Shown here: one piece after another, positions 1 to 9,351 of the stretch
How the letters are laid out: every line of letters starts with the position of its first letter
How positions within the stretch are numbered: the stretch's first letter is position 1
Assembly (NCBI RefSeq): GCF_003149455.1
Contig: NZ_QFFK01000009.1
Location: 226,663 to 290,662, forward strand
Reading direction: 5' to 3'
DNA length: 64,000 nt
Source of the DNA: Chitinophaga deserti
Lineage (GTDB): Bacteria > Bacteroidota > Bacteroidia > Chitinophagales > Chitinophagaceae
Translations under genes and position numbers: made by a program
Notes under the pieces: model-generated
Seen by the model: the letters and a program-made list of their open reading frames with translations, nothing else
Told to the model about the DNA's origin: nothing
The model's database searches: none

Positions 1-780
1 CCATAGTGATTCATTAACGATAGTATCTTTTATTGTGTTTGCTGTGTTTTCGAGTAATGCATAGAAAGCGCCCCAGTCCTGCCCCTGTGCACCCGGTGTG
101 GCTTTCCTGGTGAGGAGCAGCTTCTGGCCGGGGGAGAGTAACTGGCGCTGGGAAGGCTGGTTACGCAGGGCAACGGCTATTTTACCATCCACGAGGGTAG
201 TTTCGAGGGCGGCATCTTCGTCGTAGGCTTTCAGGTTAAAGGAGGTGCCCAGTACCTGGACAGACAGGTCGTTTGTATGAATGATAAACGGCTGCTTCTG
301 GTTGGGGGATACTTCGAAATAGCCTTCGCCGCGTAGGAATACCTCGCGGCCGTTTTTCCTCATGTCTCCTGCATATTCGAGAGAGCTGCGTACGTTGAGC
401 CATACGCGGCTGCCATCGGGGAGTTCCACGAAGGAGCTGTTGCCGGCGGGGGCAGTAGCCACAAGCATGGCAGGCTGGCGGGTGAACCAGAATGCAGCGG
501 TGCCGGCAAGGATCAACGCTGCAGCAGCTGCGGCCTTCCACCAGCGGGGAGCCATGCGGCGGACGGGAGCAGGTTCCAATGCAGGCATTTCCCCTTCTTC
601 CCGCAGGCGGGCAGCAATGCTGTCGTATACCGCTGAGATCCGGGGAGCAGGGTCGGGGGCAGTATCTCCGAGGGGAGATTCGTACCGCTCGTACCAGCTT
701 TCAAGAAGCATTTTTTCTTCCGGTGTGCACTCGTTGCGGAGGTATTTATCCAGCAGTTGCAACAATTGTTGATCGTTCAT
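1..780 (-). CDS. FecR family anti-sigma factor (partial, 3' end outside window)
   Basis: The reading frame is open from a start ATG at 780 to the window edge (260 codons), so the C-terminus is missing. The N-terminus is an acidic cytosolic segment of about 80 residues, as in anti-sigma domains. A single membrane segment follows at about residues 82-98 (KAAAAAALILAGTAAFWF), then a periplasmic FecR domain with LPDGSRVWLNVRSSLEYAG near residue 115 and a GEGYFEV motif. FecR proteins hold an ECF sigma factor inactive until the STN domain of a TonB-dependent receptor signals that substrate is bound. The likely partner is the divergently transcribed ECF sigma gene starting near 887. More often the FecR gene lies downstream of and parallel to its sigma gene, so the head-to-head layout is a little unusual. 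What follows on the minus strand lies outside the window. The family assignment is firm; the signal is unknown. Confidence 0.9.
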   Translation of the reverse strand, partial: MNDQQLLQLLDKYLRNECTPEEKMLLESWYERYESPLGDTAPDPAPRISAVYDSIAARLREEGEMPALEPAPVRRMAPRWWKAAAAAALILAGTAAFWFTRQPAMLVATAPAGNSSFVELPDGSRVWLNVRSSLEYAGDMRKNGREVFLRGEGYFEVSPNQKQPFIIHTNDLSVQVLGTSFNLKAYDEDAALETTLVDGKIAVALRNQPSQRQLLSPGQKLLLTRKATPGAQGQDWGAFYALLENTANTIKDTIVNESLW

Positions 781-886
781 TCGGGCGCTTGTGTTTCTAT
801 AAGACACGGCAGGGCATCCTTACCCTACCCCTTTTGGGCAAAAAATGGGGATCGTCCTGTTTTTTCTCCTATTTTTACTCCAGATC

Positions 887-1465
887 ATGGGATATACCGC
901 ACTGTCTGATAAGGAACTGGTGACGTTGCTGGCCGGGAACGATGCACGGGCATTCGAGGTGCTGTACCAGCGCCATGCGGGTGCGATGTACCAGTTTGCC
1001 TATAAGAAAGTGCCGGTTCAGGCCATCGTAGAAGATCTGCTGCAGGAAGTATTCGCCAATTTATACCGCCGCCGGGCCGAGCTTTCCCATATCGAAAACA
1101 TCCGCTCCTATCTGTATAATGCCCTCCGTAACCGGATCTTTAATGAGTTACGGAATTCACTGTTACACGAACAGCACCATGCCCAGATGCCGCCCGAACA
1201 GGTAACGGCCCTTCACATCAATTACGATCTGCAGCAGCTGGAAAAGGTATTTGCTGCCGCGCTCGACAAGTTAACGGAACGCAGCCGGGAAATTTTTCTC
1301 CTCTCCCGGAGAGATCACCTTTCTTATAAAGAGATCGCAGAGCGGCTCGGCATATCCGTAAAAGCGGTGGAGAAGCACATGAGCCGGAGTTTAGGCGTAA
1401 TGCGGGATGAACTGAAAGATTTTGGGGTGCTGGGAATTGTTGCGGTAATGACCGTTATGAAGTGA
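887..1465 (+). CDS. RNA polymerase ECF sigma-70 factor
   Basis: A 192-residue ECF sigma factor. Region 2 (residues about 12-80) shows the AFEVLYQRH helix and the DLLQEVFANLYRRR promoter-melting and -10 recognition helix. Region 4 (about 125-180) has LTERSREIFLLSRRDHLSYKEIAERLGIS followed by a VEKHMSRSL recognition helix. I chose the start at 887 (MGYTALSDKE). An in-frame ATG at 845 would add 14 mostly hydrophobic residues that do not look like sigma factor sequence. The gene is head-to-head with the FecR anti-sigma gene, with about 106 bp between starts, so both promoters must lie in that gap. The expected role is activation of a SusC/SusD-type uptake locus on ligand binding. The STN-bearing SusC at 4208 is one possible target; another lies possibly to the left of the window. 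Confidence 0.92.
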   Translation: MGYTALSDKELVTLLAGNDARAFEVLYQRHAGAMYQFAYKKVPVQAIVEDLLQEVFANLYRRRAELSHIENIRSYLYNALRNRIFNELRNSLLHEQHHAQMPPEQVTALHINYDLQQLEKVFAAALDKLTERSREIFLLSRRDHLSYKEIAERLGISVKAVEKHMSRSLGVMRDELKDFGVLGIVAVMTVMK

Positions 1466-1596
1466 GTTTACAGCCCCGGGATGTTTCAGGAACATCTTAT
1501 TCACCCTTTTTATATTATCATTTATCTATATAGAAATGTGTACTGTTCACAGGTTGCCGGTGAGGTATTTAGGCGTATGGTAAAATGATATAGGAT

Positions 1597-2724
1597 ATGA
1601 AGATTTCAGTTACGGCCGGAATCGGTATTTTTTCCCTGTTACTATGTTTAATAATTCAATTGCATGCGCAGGAAGCTCCTGCTGCTAAAGGTTTTGTATT
1701 GAAGGGGCACCTCAGCGGGCTGCCCGATGGTGCTGTGTTGTATTTGACGAATGCCGGGGAGGATACCGTTCACAAAGCCATTTCCAAAGGGGAAGATTTC
1801 AGGTTCACCGGCAGAATGCCTTTTGGCGCGGATTTCTATTACCTGAAGGTAGCCCCCTCACTGAACCCGGTGCATAAAAGCAAAGCATTGTGGCTGGAGA
1901 ACTCGGTGATAGCGCTGGCTGGTGATGTAACTGCCCTTGATGAAATTAAGCTGACAGGCTCCGGTGCTCATGATGAATACCTGCAATACCTGGGCCTCCT
2001 CGCAACGGCAAAAGATAATGATGTAACGGAGATCACTGCATTTATCAGATCTAAACCTGCTTCTTCTTTTGTTCCCTTTATTATTACCCGGCTGATCAAT
2101 TTATATCCGTTAGACACTGTAAAGTCTTTCTACAGCAACATGACCCCGGCTGTAAAGAAGAGCCAGTTTGGCTCGAAAGTAAATTTAGAGATCGCCCGCC
2201 GTGAGAACTTTCCCGCATTTTACAAAGAAGGCCCCAAAGGCAATGTGGTCCCTAATTTCGGGATTGTAAATCCGGGAGGCGGGGCACAGGCGCTGCATGA
2301 TGTGCTGGCAAAGCATAAGCTGACGCTGGTGGATGTGTGGGCCAGCTGGTGTACGCCCTGCCGGGAGGCAGTTCCGGAGTTAATGGAAGTAAGGGAGAAA
2401 ATGAAGAGCAGGGGCTTTGATATCATAGGTCTGTCTGTAGATGATAATGAAGCCGCGTGGAAGAAAGCAGTGGCAGAAGATAAAACGCCCTGGATGCATT
2501 TTATCGATAAGTTTTCTGATGGAGCCAGCGGGGTGATGGGAGTATGGAATTTACCTGCCTACTTCCTCATTGATCGGCATGGAAAGATATTGTATCTGCA
2601 GAATATGGTAATTCAGCAGGCCGGAGAAAAGCCTTTAACGGATAAGGCATTTGTCGGGAATAGCCGCCTGTTGCCGCTGGTAGACAGTTTACTGCATCAG
2701 ATTGAACGGAACGAACCCATCTGA
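1597..2724 (+). CDS. TlpA family thiol:disulfide oxidoreductase with DUF4369-like N-terminus
   Basis: A 375-residue exported protein. A signal peptide covers residues 1-24 (hydrophobic run ending HAQEA). A DUF4369-like region follows at about 28-130 (GFVLKGHLSGLPDGAVLYL). The C-terminal thioredoxin fold spans about 225-350 with the active site WCTPC (Cys252 and Cys255) and the FIDKFSDGASGVMGVWNLPAYFLID segment containing the cis-proline (NLPAYFLID). Such periplasmic thioredoxins reduce or isomerise disulfides of exported proteins and often sit in Bacteroidota SusC/SusD loci. Here the gene lies before a small secreted protein with two cysteines and a MauE-type redox membrane protein, both on the opposite strand, and before SusC/SusD. 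The physiological substrate is not shown by the sequence. Confidence 0.9.
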   Translation: MKISVTAGIGIFSLLLCLIIQLHAQEAPAAKGFVLKGHLSGLPDGAVLYLTNAGEDTVHKAISKGEDFRFTGRMPFGADFYYLKVAPSLNPVHKSKALWLENSVIALAGDVTALDEIKLTGSGAHDEYLQYLGLLATAKDNDVTEITAFIRSKPASSFVPFIITRLINLYPLDTVKSFYSNMTPAVKKSQFGSKVNLEIARRENFPAFYKEGPKGNVVPNFGIVNPGGGAQALHDVLAKHKLTLVDVWASWCTPCREAVPELMEVREKMKSRGFDIIGLSVDDNEAAWKKAVAEDKTPWMHFIDKFSDGASGVMGVWNLPAYFLIDRHGKILYLQNMVIQQAGEKPLTDKAFVGNSRLLPLVDSLLHQIERNEPI

Positions 2725-2740
2725 GGCCGGACGAGGATGT

Positions 2741-2779
2741 AAAAAAATGCGAAAGAGCTGTGTGTACAACCCTTTCGCA
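2741..2779 (-). terminator. Rho-independent terminator for the small secreted protein gene
   Basis: An 8-bp stem (TGCGAAAG / CTTTCGCA, 2748-2779) lies between convergent genes. Read on the minus strand it is followed directly by a run of seven T, so it suits the gene at 2796-3188. Confidence 0.75.
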
Positions 2780-2795
2780 GATGAGGTGTGCGCTA

Positions 2796-3188
2796 TTAGT
2801 TCCATGTAGGTTTGTACAGAATTTCATGCACTACCCATTTAGCAGTAACACCACTAATGGAGAATTGGCTGACGTTTGGGAGGTAATCAAAAGTTTCAGT
2901 GAGCTTAATGCAACTGTAAAAGTTACTGTTTAAGCTGCCCAGCGTGGTGAGGGTGGAGGGGGTGGCATCCAGGTATTTGATGGCATTGGTAACGATGGCG
3001 GCTTCAACAGTAGCCCGCGGGTCAGCAATGTCCGGGGTATAGAAATAAGTACCCGCGGCATTTTGAAGTACCACATTTCTGAAACAGGAGGTAACGGAAC
3101 GTTTTCCAAGTGCGTTGGCATTGAGGGCAAAGGTGGCACCAATCGTCAGGATAGCAACAGCCATAGCTGTGAATTTGAACTTTGTCAT
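2796..3188 (-). CDS. Small secreted protein with two conserved-looking cysteines (DUF6520-like)
   Basis: 130 residues. An N-terminal signal peptide is clear: MTKFKF, then a hydrophobic stretch to about residue 27 ending ALNANALGK. The mature part is about 100 residues with two cysteines, Cys35 and Cys93, no further membrane segment and no enzyme motif. The general look (short, signal peptide, next to a MauE/DoxX protein) resembles the DUF6520-like small proteins of Bacteroidota, but I recognise this by context more than by sequence. It has its own minus-strand terminator and lies 87 bp downstream of the MauE-like gene on the same strand, so the two are probably co-transcribed. A disulfide between the two cysteines, maintained by the neighbouring redox proteins, is an inference. 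Confidence 0.7.
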   Translation of the reverse strand: MTKFKFTAMAVAILTIGATFALNANALGKRSVTSCFRNVVLQNAAGTYFYTPDIADPRATVEAAIVTNAIKYLDATPSTLTTLGSLNSNFYSCIKLTETFDYLPNVSQFSISGVTAKWVVHEILYKPTWN

Positions 3189-3275
3189 TTTTGTCTTTTT
3201 AAATTGTTAACGAGTATACAGTCTGTGTGGCAAGTCAGGGATCAACTTGCTTATGGAACAATCAGCGAGTTATTT

Positions 3276-3737
3276 TCAGCTTGTTTTTACCTTCCGGTTA
3301 AGGGCGAATGTGATGCCCGCTATTACCGTGAGCAGGGCATTGAATGCAATGTGCTGCGGCCAGCTCAGCCAGGCTACGGCTCCGCCACAACTACATGGCA
3401 AATGGGGCAGTGTAATCATCATATACACTACGTATCCTGTAAAAAAAGCCATTAATACAGCAGATGCTGCGAGGCCTGCCTGCCGGGTTTTGTTGAATAT
3501 GAGCGCAATGGCAATTACAATTTCCAGCACCGGAGCTGCATAGGAAACAAGCCGCGCATGTTCACTGAATATGGAATGTTGCTGAAGGTTGATCTCAAAA
3601 CTGAGCCTGTCGATTAGCTTGGAAATACCAGTGTATAATAATACAATCAATAGGATGGCAACAAATGATTCGATTATGATCGGCTTCCAGGCCGCAGGGG
3701 CATGGTTAGCTGGCAAGTGCTCATGCTGCTGTGTCAT
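3276..3737 (-). CDS. MauE/DoxX family redox-associated membrane protein
   Basis: 153 residues with four predicted membrane helices (about 20-40, 63-81, 88-110, 130-148). Between helices three and four is the family signature PHLPCSCGGAVAWLSW, giving a CxC pair at Cys115 and Cys117, followed by QHIAFN. MauE-family proteins are inner-membrane thiol oxidoreductase-like proteins related to DoxX and VKOR-type helices, thought to help form disulfides in exported partners. The gene lies just upstream of the small two-cysteine secreted protein on the same strand and close to a TlpA thioredoxin, which supports a role in periplasmic thiol chemistry. The His-rich N-terminus (MTQQHEHLPANH) is cytosolic or periplasmic and of unknown use. 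Confidence 0.85.
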   Translation of the reverse strand: MTQQHEHLPANHAPAAWKPIIIESFVAILLIVLLYTGISKLIDRLSFEINLQQHSIFSEHARLVSYAAPVLEIVIAIALIFNKTRQAGLAASAVLMAFFTGYVVYMMITLPHLPCSCGGAVAWLSWPQHIAFNALLTVIAGITFALNRKVKTS

Positions 3738-4207
3738 ATGTATGCGTTATTTGGGCAATAGGATCATCATGCTTATTTATGAAAGCAGATATAAATTACA
3801 AAGAAGCAAAAGGAAGATTTCGCACTACACGATAAATCGTATGTCGTCTTTTATTTTCAGCGATCAACGGAATTCATGTCTTAATGTATGGCTTGTCTAA
3901 AACTTTAATGCTTCAAAACTATTACAAGCCACTGCAAACAGGGCGCAGTGGGTGATAAATTTAAAATCCATAATATTTGATAGTTGATATCATTATAACT
4001 TATTAATAAAGAGTTATTTACTTATATTTTGCCTCCGGCTTTCAACAGGATGTACTGCTAATTTACGAATTCGCGTTAACAAACTAATAACATATATTGG
4101 CAGTCGTTTTCATTACTTTATTAAAGTATTATTGACATGGATTTTTTCTCCCTGTTTACGCCTGCAATTATCTCCCTTCCCTCCAATTTAACGCGTTCCC
4201 CCGTTTC
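3738..4207. other. Intergenic region upstream of susC
   Basis: A 470-bp AT-rich spacer between the divergent MauE-like and SusC genes. It must hold both promoters. A near-consensus -7 element (TATATTTTG around 4025-4033) is visible, but no clear -33 partner. No gene, RNA or repeat was seen. Confidence 0.5.
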
Positions 4208-7200
4208 ATGAATAATGTTACCGACAGCGGTGTGCAATTAAAGAAATCGCCCATGGATAAAATCTACATCAATACGCATTGTTGTAGCAGATGGTTGTTT
4301 GTATTAACGCTAATATTTCTGGCTCCCGTTACGCTAAGGGCAAATATCCTGCAGGACACAGGCCGTATCACGCTACAGGTTACTGCACAGCCTATGGAAA
4401 CAGTTATCCGGATGATTGAAAAGCAAACAGGGAAAACTTTTTACTATGGCACCAAAGCCAAACCGGAATCCAGACCGGTTACCATGCATGTTAAGAATGC
4501 AACCCTGCCGGATGTACTGAGCATGCTGTTCCAGCATCAGCCTGTTCAATGGAGGATCGGGAAAGATTACATCGTGTTAATACCTGCCAAAACACCTCCG
4601 GCCGGGATTGCCCGGGATAGCCTTGGCATCACACCCCTGGCCGGTATGGTAGTCAGCAGCGATGGCACACCGTTGCAGGGCGCCACTGTAGTTTCAAAAA
4701 ACGGTAATGCAGGTACGATTACGGATGACGATGGCCGTTTTGTATTAAGCGGGATACAGGGTAATGAAGCACTCGTATTTTCATCTTTAGGCTTTGCCAC
4801 CCGCCAGGTGAAAGCAGGCGGTAAAAGTTTCCTCCATGTTGTCCTGGATTCTGCTGTCAGTGAAATCAGGGCGGTTGAAGTTGTATCTACCGGTTATCAG
4901 CATATCCCCAAAGAACGGGTAACGGGGAGTTTCGTTTTACTCGACAGCAAAATCCTGAACCGTACACCTTCCGTTAACATACTCGACAGGATCAGGTACG
5001 TAACCAATGGACTGAACTACGTTATGCCCCAGATGCATGGTTTTACCAGGACCAGCTACATGATACGTGGCGTAAGTACCATCAACGCCGGAAGAAGCCC
5101 GCTGATCGTTATTGACGGATTCCCATATGAGGAAGGTGATAATCCGGAAGAGATAATCCGAAGGCTGAACCCTAATGATGTAGAATCCATTACGGTTTTG
5201 AAAGATGCGGCAGCAGCTTCTATCTGGGGCGCCCGGTCGGGAAACGGCGTTATTGTCATCACCACCAAAAGAGGGAAATACAACGCTAAGCCTGAATTAA
5301 ACATTACCGCATACCTGTCTGCAACAGAGCGGCCACACCTGGATAAATTATCCGTTATCAGTTCTGCAGATGCCGTTGCTTTTGAGAAAAGGCGTTTCGC
5401 TACCGGATTTTTCAATAGCTATGACGACAGCTATCCTTCCGGCAGTTACTTCCCGGTGGCTTCTCCTGCTGTTGAATTAATGCTGGCCGCGCGGCGCGGT
5501 GAGATGACGGGTGCAGAACTGGAAACATCGCTTGCAGATCTGGGTAACCATTCTGTATGGGATGATGTATCGCGGTACATGACCCGGCCTGCATTTACCC
5601 AGCAATACAATGTCAGTTATAAAGGCGGAAGTGACCGCTCTTCTTATTATTTCTCCGGAGGGTACGACCGTAGCCGGCTGGATGTTGCCAATACCAACAG
5701 CGAGCGTTTCACATTCGACATTAATAATTCTTTTAAGATCAGCAGGTTTGTTGAAGTGGGGTACGTTGTCAATTATGCCAATACTACCGACCGGCAGCCT
5801 GAGCTGAACTACCGCCAGCTGCTTCCTGTAACCTCCGGCGAAGAATGGCTGGCGCCTTATACCGCATTGGCAGATGCGGCCGGAAATGCGTTGCCAATCC
5901 CTTTTACCCGCGGGCTCCGGAAGAAGTATATCGATACCCTGCGCGCACCGGGAATACTGGATTGGAATTACCGTCCGCTGGATGAACTGGATAATGTCAG
6001 TATCAAAACAAAGGGCGATAACCTCCGGGTGGGTACGAACATCCGGATAAATATCGTAAAAGGATTATCTGCAGATGTAAAAGGGATGATTCATAAGCTG
6101 AACAGCAGGGAAGATCTGCTGTACACACTCGCTTCATTCGATTCCCGGGATAATATCAACCGTTTTTCTTTCCAGGACCAGATCACCGGGAATATGGTTT
6201 ATCCTTATCCTTTGGGTGCAAGGCTTGTAATGCGGAACATAAAACAGAACTCTTTTAACTTACGCGGACAGCTAAACTATGAAAAGCAGTGGAACCAGCA
6301 CCAGGTGAATATGCTGGCAGGAGGGGAGATCAGTGAAACGAAAACGGAAAGTAATATTTCCACCCTGTATGGTTACAATGAAGAAACCACAACGAATGCG
6401 CCGGTAGATTTTACACGTACATACCGTACACGGCCTTCAGGCGCCATGGCCATGATTTTGTCGGGCAGCGGGGTTACCAGTTATTTAAACAGGTTTCTTA
6501 GTTACTACGGTAACTTTTCATATGCATACGCACAGCGGTATACGCTCACGGGCAGCATTAGATGGGATGCCGCGAATTTGTTTGGTGTGAATGCAAACGA
6601 CAGGAGAGTGCCTTTATGGTCTGCCGGTATGGCCTGGAACATCCTGAAGGAACCCTTCATGCAGCAATCGCCGGCCCTGAATCAGCTGAACCTCCGGTTT
6701 ACTTATGGCTGGAATGGTAATCTGCTGAATTCGGCGTCTGCATTACCCGTTATCTCATACCGCAATATCGTGAATGCATACCAGGCTATCCCGGATGCTA
6801 TCATCCTCAGGCCGCCTAATCCCAACCTTACCTGGGAAAAGGTGAAGACCTGGAACATAGGACTGGATTTTTCGCTGCTGAACCGCCGCTTAGGTGGTGT
6901 AATCGAATATTACCAGAAGAATGGGGAAGATCTGATCGGGCCCATCGTCAACGATATTACCAAAGGGTTCTCCAATTATCTGGGGAATTATGCGACTGTA
7001 AAAGGCAAAGGGGTGGATGTACAGATCAATGCTGTGCCTATCGAAACTTCACAGTTTAACTGGCGAAGCATTTTCAACTTCAGTTTCAATACCAATAAAA
7101 CCAGCAGGTACGAATATACGAGCCCGGGTATGCTGGAAGATGCAGGTACTTACCTGGTAGGGACTTCTCCCATTGTTGGCAGCTCGTTGTTTGATATGTA

Positions 7201-7813
7201 TGTATACCGGTGGGGAGGACTGAATGCCCAAAATGGCGATCCGCAGGGCTACCTGGCGGATACACTGGCTTCATACGACCAGGTAATGAAAGGGAAGAAT
7301 ACCCGTCCGAAGGATCTGATAAAAGTCGGCTCAAGGGTGCCCCGGATCTTTGGAAATTTTCTGAATAGCGTTGCATGGAAAGATATCGCCTTGTCTTTTA
7401 ACATTCGCTATAACCTGGATTATTATTTCCAGCGCCCTTCCATATACTACGATGAACTGTTGAATAACTGGACAGGTCATAGTGATTTCGCCAACAGGTG
7501 GCAGCAGCCGGGCGATGAAAGAATAACAAGCATTCCGTCAGAGTCGCTCAGCAATAATGCGCTCAGGGATTTGTTCTACAGGCAGTCTTATATTCTGGTG
7601 GAAAAAGGAGACAACATCCGGCTGCAGGATGTTGTATTGGAATATACACTGCCACAGCGGTTGGTCAACCGCAATATTGCAGGGATCACATTAAGAGCCA
7701 TGGCTTCCAACCTGGGAATTATCTGGCGTGCCAACGGGAAGGGGCTTGATCCTGAAAACCTGAATTACCCGGCATCGAAGAGTTACACGTTCAGCGCGAT
7801 TGTAAGATTATAA
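4208..7813 (+). CDS. SusC/RagA family TonB-dependent receptor with STN signalling domain
   Basis: 1201 residues. Signal sequence and membrane start at about 27-46 (WLFVLTLIFLAPVTLRAN). An STN domain spans about 55-125 (LQVTAQPMETVIRMIEKQ). A carboxypeptidase-regulatory-like domain spans about 143-210 (GMVVSSDGTPLQGATVV). The SusC plug lies at about 230-365, with MIRGVSTINAGRSPLIVIDG and the SusC hallmark VESITVLKDAAAASIWGARS, followed by GVIVITTKRG. The rest is a 22-strand beta-barrel ending in a terminal aromatic strand (SYTFSAIVRL). It imports a large substrate across the outer membrane with its SusD lipoprotein, powered by TonB. The STN domain implies signalling to a FecR/sigma pair. The start at 4208 gives a long pre-signal stretch; an in-frame ATG at 4253 (MDKIYINTH) is a credible alternative. 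The cargo cannot be told from sequence. Confidence 0.95.
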   Translation: MNNVTDSGVQLKKSPMDKIYINTHCCSRWLFVLTLIFLAPVTLRANILQDTGRITLQVTAQPMETVIRMIEKQTGKTFYYGTKAKPESRPVTMHVKNATLPDVLSMLFQHQPVQWRIGKDYIVLIPAKTPPAGIARDSLGITPLAGMVVSSDGTPLQGATVVSKNGNAGTITDDDGRFVLSGIQGNEALVFSSLGFATRQVKAGGKSFLHVVLDSAVSEIRAVEVVSTGYQHIPKERVTGSFVLLDSKILNRTPSVNILDRIRYVTNGLNYVMPQMHGFTRTSYMIRGVSTINAGRSPLIVIDGFPYEEGDNPEEIIRRLNPNDVESITVLKDAAAASIWGARSGNGVIVITTKRGKYNAKPELNITAYLSATERPHLDKLSVISSADAVAFEKRRFATGFFNSYDDSYPSGSYFPVASPAVELMLAARRGEMTGAELETSLADLGNHSVWDDVSRYMTRPAFTQQYNVSYKGGSDRSSYYFSGGYDRSRLDVANTNSERFTFDINNSFKISRFVEVGYVVNYANTTDRQPELNYRQLLPVTSGEEWLAPYTALADAAGNALPIPFTRGLRKKYIDTLRAPGILDWNYRPLDELDNVSIKTKGDNLRVGTNIRINIVKGLSADVKGMIHKLNSREDLLYTLASFDSRDNINRFSFQDQITGNMVYPYPLGARLVMRNIKQNSFNLRGQLNYEKQWNQHQVNMLAGGEISETKTESNISTLYGYNEETTTNAPVDFTRTYRTRPSGAMAMILSGSGVTSYLNRFLSYYGNFSYAYAQRYTLTGSIRWDAANLFGVNANDRRVPLWSAGMAWNILKEPFMQQSPALNQLNLRFTYGWNGNLLNSASALPVISYRNIVNAYQAIPDAIILRPPNPNLTWEKVKTWNIGLDFSLLNRRLGGVIEYYQKNGEDLIGPIVNDITKGFSNYLGNYATVKGKGVDVQINAVPIETSQFNWRSIFNFSFNTNKTSRYEYTSPGMLEDAGTYLVGTSPIVGSSLFDMYVYRWGGLNAQNGDPQGYLADTLASYDQVMKGKNTRPKDLIKVGSRVPRIFGNFLNSVAWKDIALSFNIRYNLDYYFQRPSIYYDELLNNWTGHSDFANRWQQPGDERITSIPSESLSNNALRDLFYRQSYILVEKGDNIRLQDVVLEYTLPQRLVNRNIAGITLRAMASNLGIIWRANGKGLDPENLNYPASKSYTFSAIVRL

Positions 7814-7830
7814 TATTTTGAATACAGCTC

Positions 7831-9189
7831 ATGAGGACAATCATCCGATACATAGTGATAGCAACCGGACTGCTGATAGTTACCGCCCTGCAAGGGTGCA
7901 TGAAAGAATGGCTGGATGCAAAATCTGACAGTGCTATCGCCAGTCCGGCTACAATTGCCGACTTCAGGGCTATGCTGGATAACCCGGATAACCTGTATAT
8001 GAATACCGGTTATCTGGCAGAAGTAGCCACAGATCATGATACACTAAGCGGGGATTTCTGGACCTCTTACGAGCGCTCGTATTTTGGAAATGCCATGAGC
8101 TGGACTGAAATTGTACCCTATCAGGAAAACTACGACTGGTCTGCCATGTATCCGGGCATCTTTCATACAAACGTAATACTCACAGGACTGAATAAATTAG
8201 GAGACGGCGCGGCAGTAAGGGAATTGAAAGGGGAAGCATTGTATCACAGGGGGTACTTTCATTATTGCCTGGCTTCCACATTTGCGCATCCTTACGATCC
8301 TGCCAATCTTTCCGATGAATTCGGGATTCCGGTAAGAACGAGCGATGATCTGAGCATACCGGTACAGCGGGCTACGGTAGGGGATACTTACAAACAGATT
8401 CTGGCAGATGTAACTGCTGCTGTTCAGCTGCTGCCGGAGCATTCTGCAGAAATATTTCGTCCTACCCGGCGATCGGCCTGGGGCCTGCTTTCCCGGATAT
8501 ATTTATCCATGCAGGTGTACGACAGCGCACAAAAGTATGCGGATCTCTATCTTGCCAAATATCCTGCATTACTTGATTTTAATACGCTGGACTCTACCCT
8601 TCCATATATAGCACTGAATGTGGAAGTGGGTAGCCTGCACTATTTCCAACAGGGATCAGTGTATTACTTTGGCATAGCGAAAAGCTTATACCAAAGGTAT
8701 GAGCCGAACGATCTGCGTTCCATAATCTACTTCCAGGTGGTGGATGGCATCGCCAATTTCAAAGGCAGTTACAGCCGTTCTGATGTAGACTGTTATGCCG
8801 GAGTGGCTACAGATGAAATGTATCTCAACTTCGCAGAGTGTCTTGCACGGAAAGGAGAGGTCCTCAGATCTATGCACTATCTCAATACCCTTCTCCGTAC
8901 ACGGTATAGAGTTGTTAACGGCGTAAGTACTTATATCAATAAAACTGCTAACACTACCGATGAAGCGCTCCGGATTATCCTTGAAGAAAGGGAGAAAGAG
9001 CTGGTAAGAAGAGGGACGCGCTGGAGCGATCTCCGCAGGCTCAATAATGATCCCCGCTTCGCCAAAACGCTCACGAAAACACTGGGTGGTAAAACATATA
9101 CCCTCGCTCCTAACAGTGACAGGTACACTTTCCCCATTCCGAGAAATGTGATTACTAAATCTGGTGTCAAACAAAACCCCGGCTGGTAA
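7831..9189 (+). CDS. RagB/SusD family nutrient-binding lipoprotein
   Basis: 452 residues, starting 17 bp after SusC stops, so in the same operon. The N-terminal lipoprotein signal has the lipobox LQGC (Cys at residue 23). SusD-type TPR-like helical architecture is suggested by GEALYHRGYFHYCLASTFAHPYDP, followed by SRIYLSMQVYDSAQKYADLYL. The C-terminal SusD signature is present: YLNFAECLARKGE, IILEEREKELVRRGTRWSDLRRL and FPIPRNVI near the end. SusD lids the SusC channel and captures ligand at the cell surface. The length (452) is slightly short of many SusD proteins (about 500-600), suggesting a compact binding face rather than truncation, since the C-terminal motif is intact. A hairpin terminator follows at 9215. 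Confidence 0.95.
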   Translation: MRTIIRYIVIATGLLIVTALQGCMKEWLDAKSDSAIASPATIADFRAMLDNPDNLYMNTGYLAEVATDHDTLSGDFWTSYERSYFGNAMSWTEIVPYQENYDWSAMYPGIFHTNVILTGLNKLGDGAAVRELKGEALYHRGYFHYCLASTFAHPYDPANLSDEFGIPVRTSDDLSIPVQRATVGDTYKQILADVTAAVQLLPEHSAEIFRPTRRSAWGLLSRIYLSMQVYDSAQKYADLYLAKYPALLDFNTLDSTLPYIALNVEVGSLHYFQQGSVYYFGIAKSLYQRYEPNDLRSIIYFQVVDGIANFKGSYSRSDVDCYAGVATDEMYLNFAECLARKGEVLRSMHYLNTLLRTRYRVVNGVSTYINKTANTTDEALRIILEEREKELVRRGTRWSDLRRLNNDPRFAKTLTKTLGGKTYTLAPNSDRYTFPIPRNVITKSGVKQNPGW

Positions 9190-9214
9190 CTTTCCTTCTG
9201 CCATTAATAAACTG

Positions 9215-9248
9215 AACCACCTTGCAGATGATTGTGAGGTGGTTTTTT
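9215..9248 (+). terminator. Terminator of the SusC/SusD operon
   Basis: Stem AACCACCT / AGGTGGTT with a 14-base loop, followed by a T-run (TTTTATTTT), 25 bp after the SusD stop codon. Confidence 0.8.
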
Positions 9249-9351
9249 ATTTTATGGTACAGATGGGATGGGTTGTTTCAGTTAATTGACGAACACAGCA
9301 ATAAGGTGTAGTTCTAATTGGATTAGGATGGTATTACAAGCTTGTTTGAAG

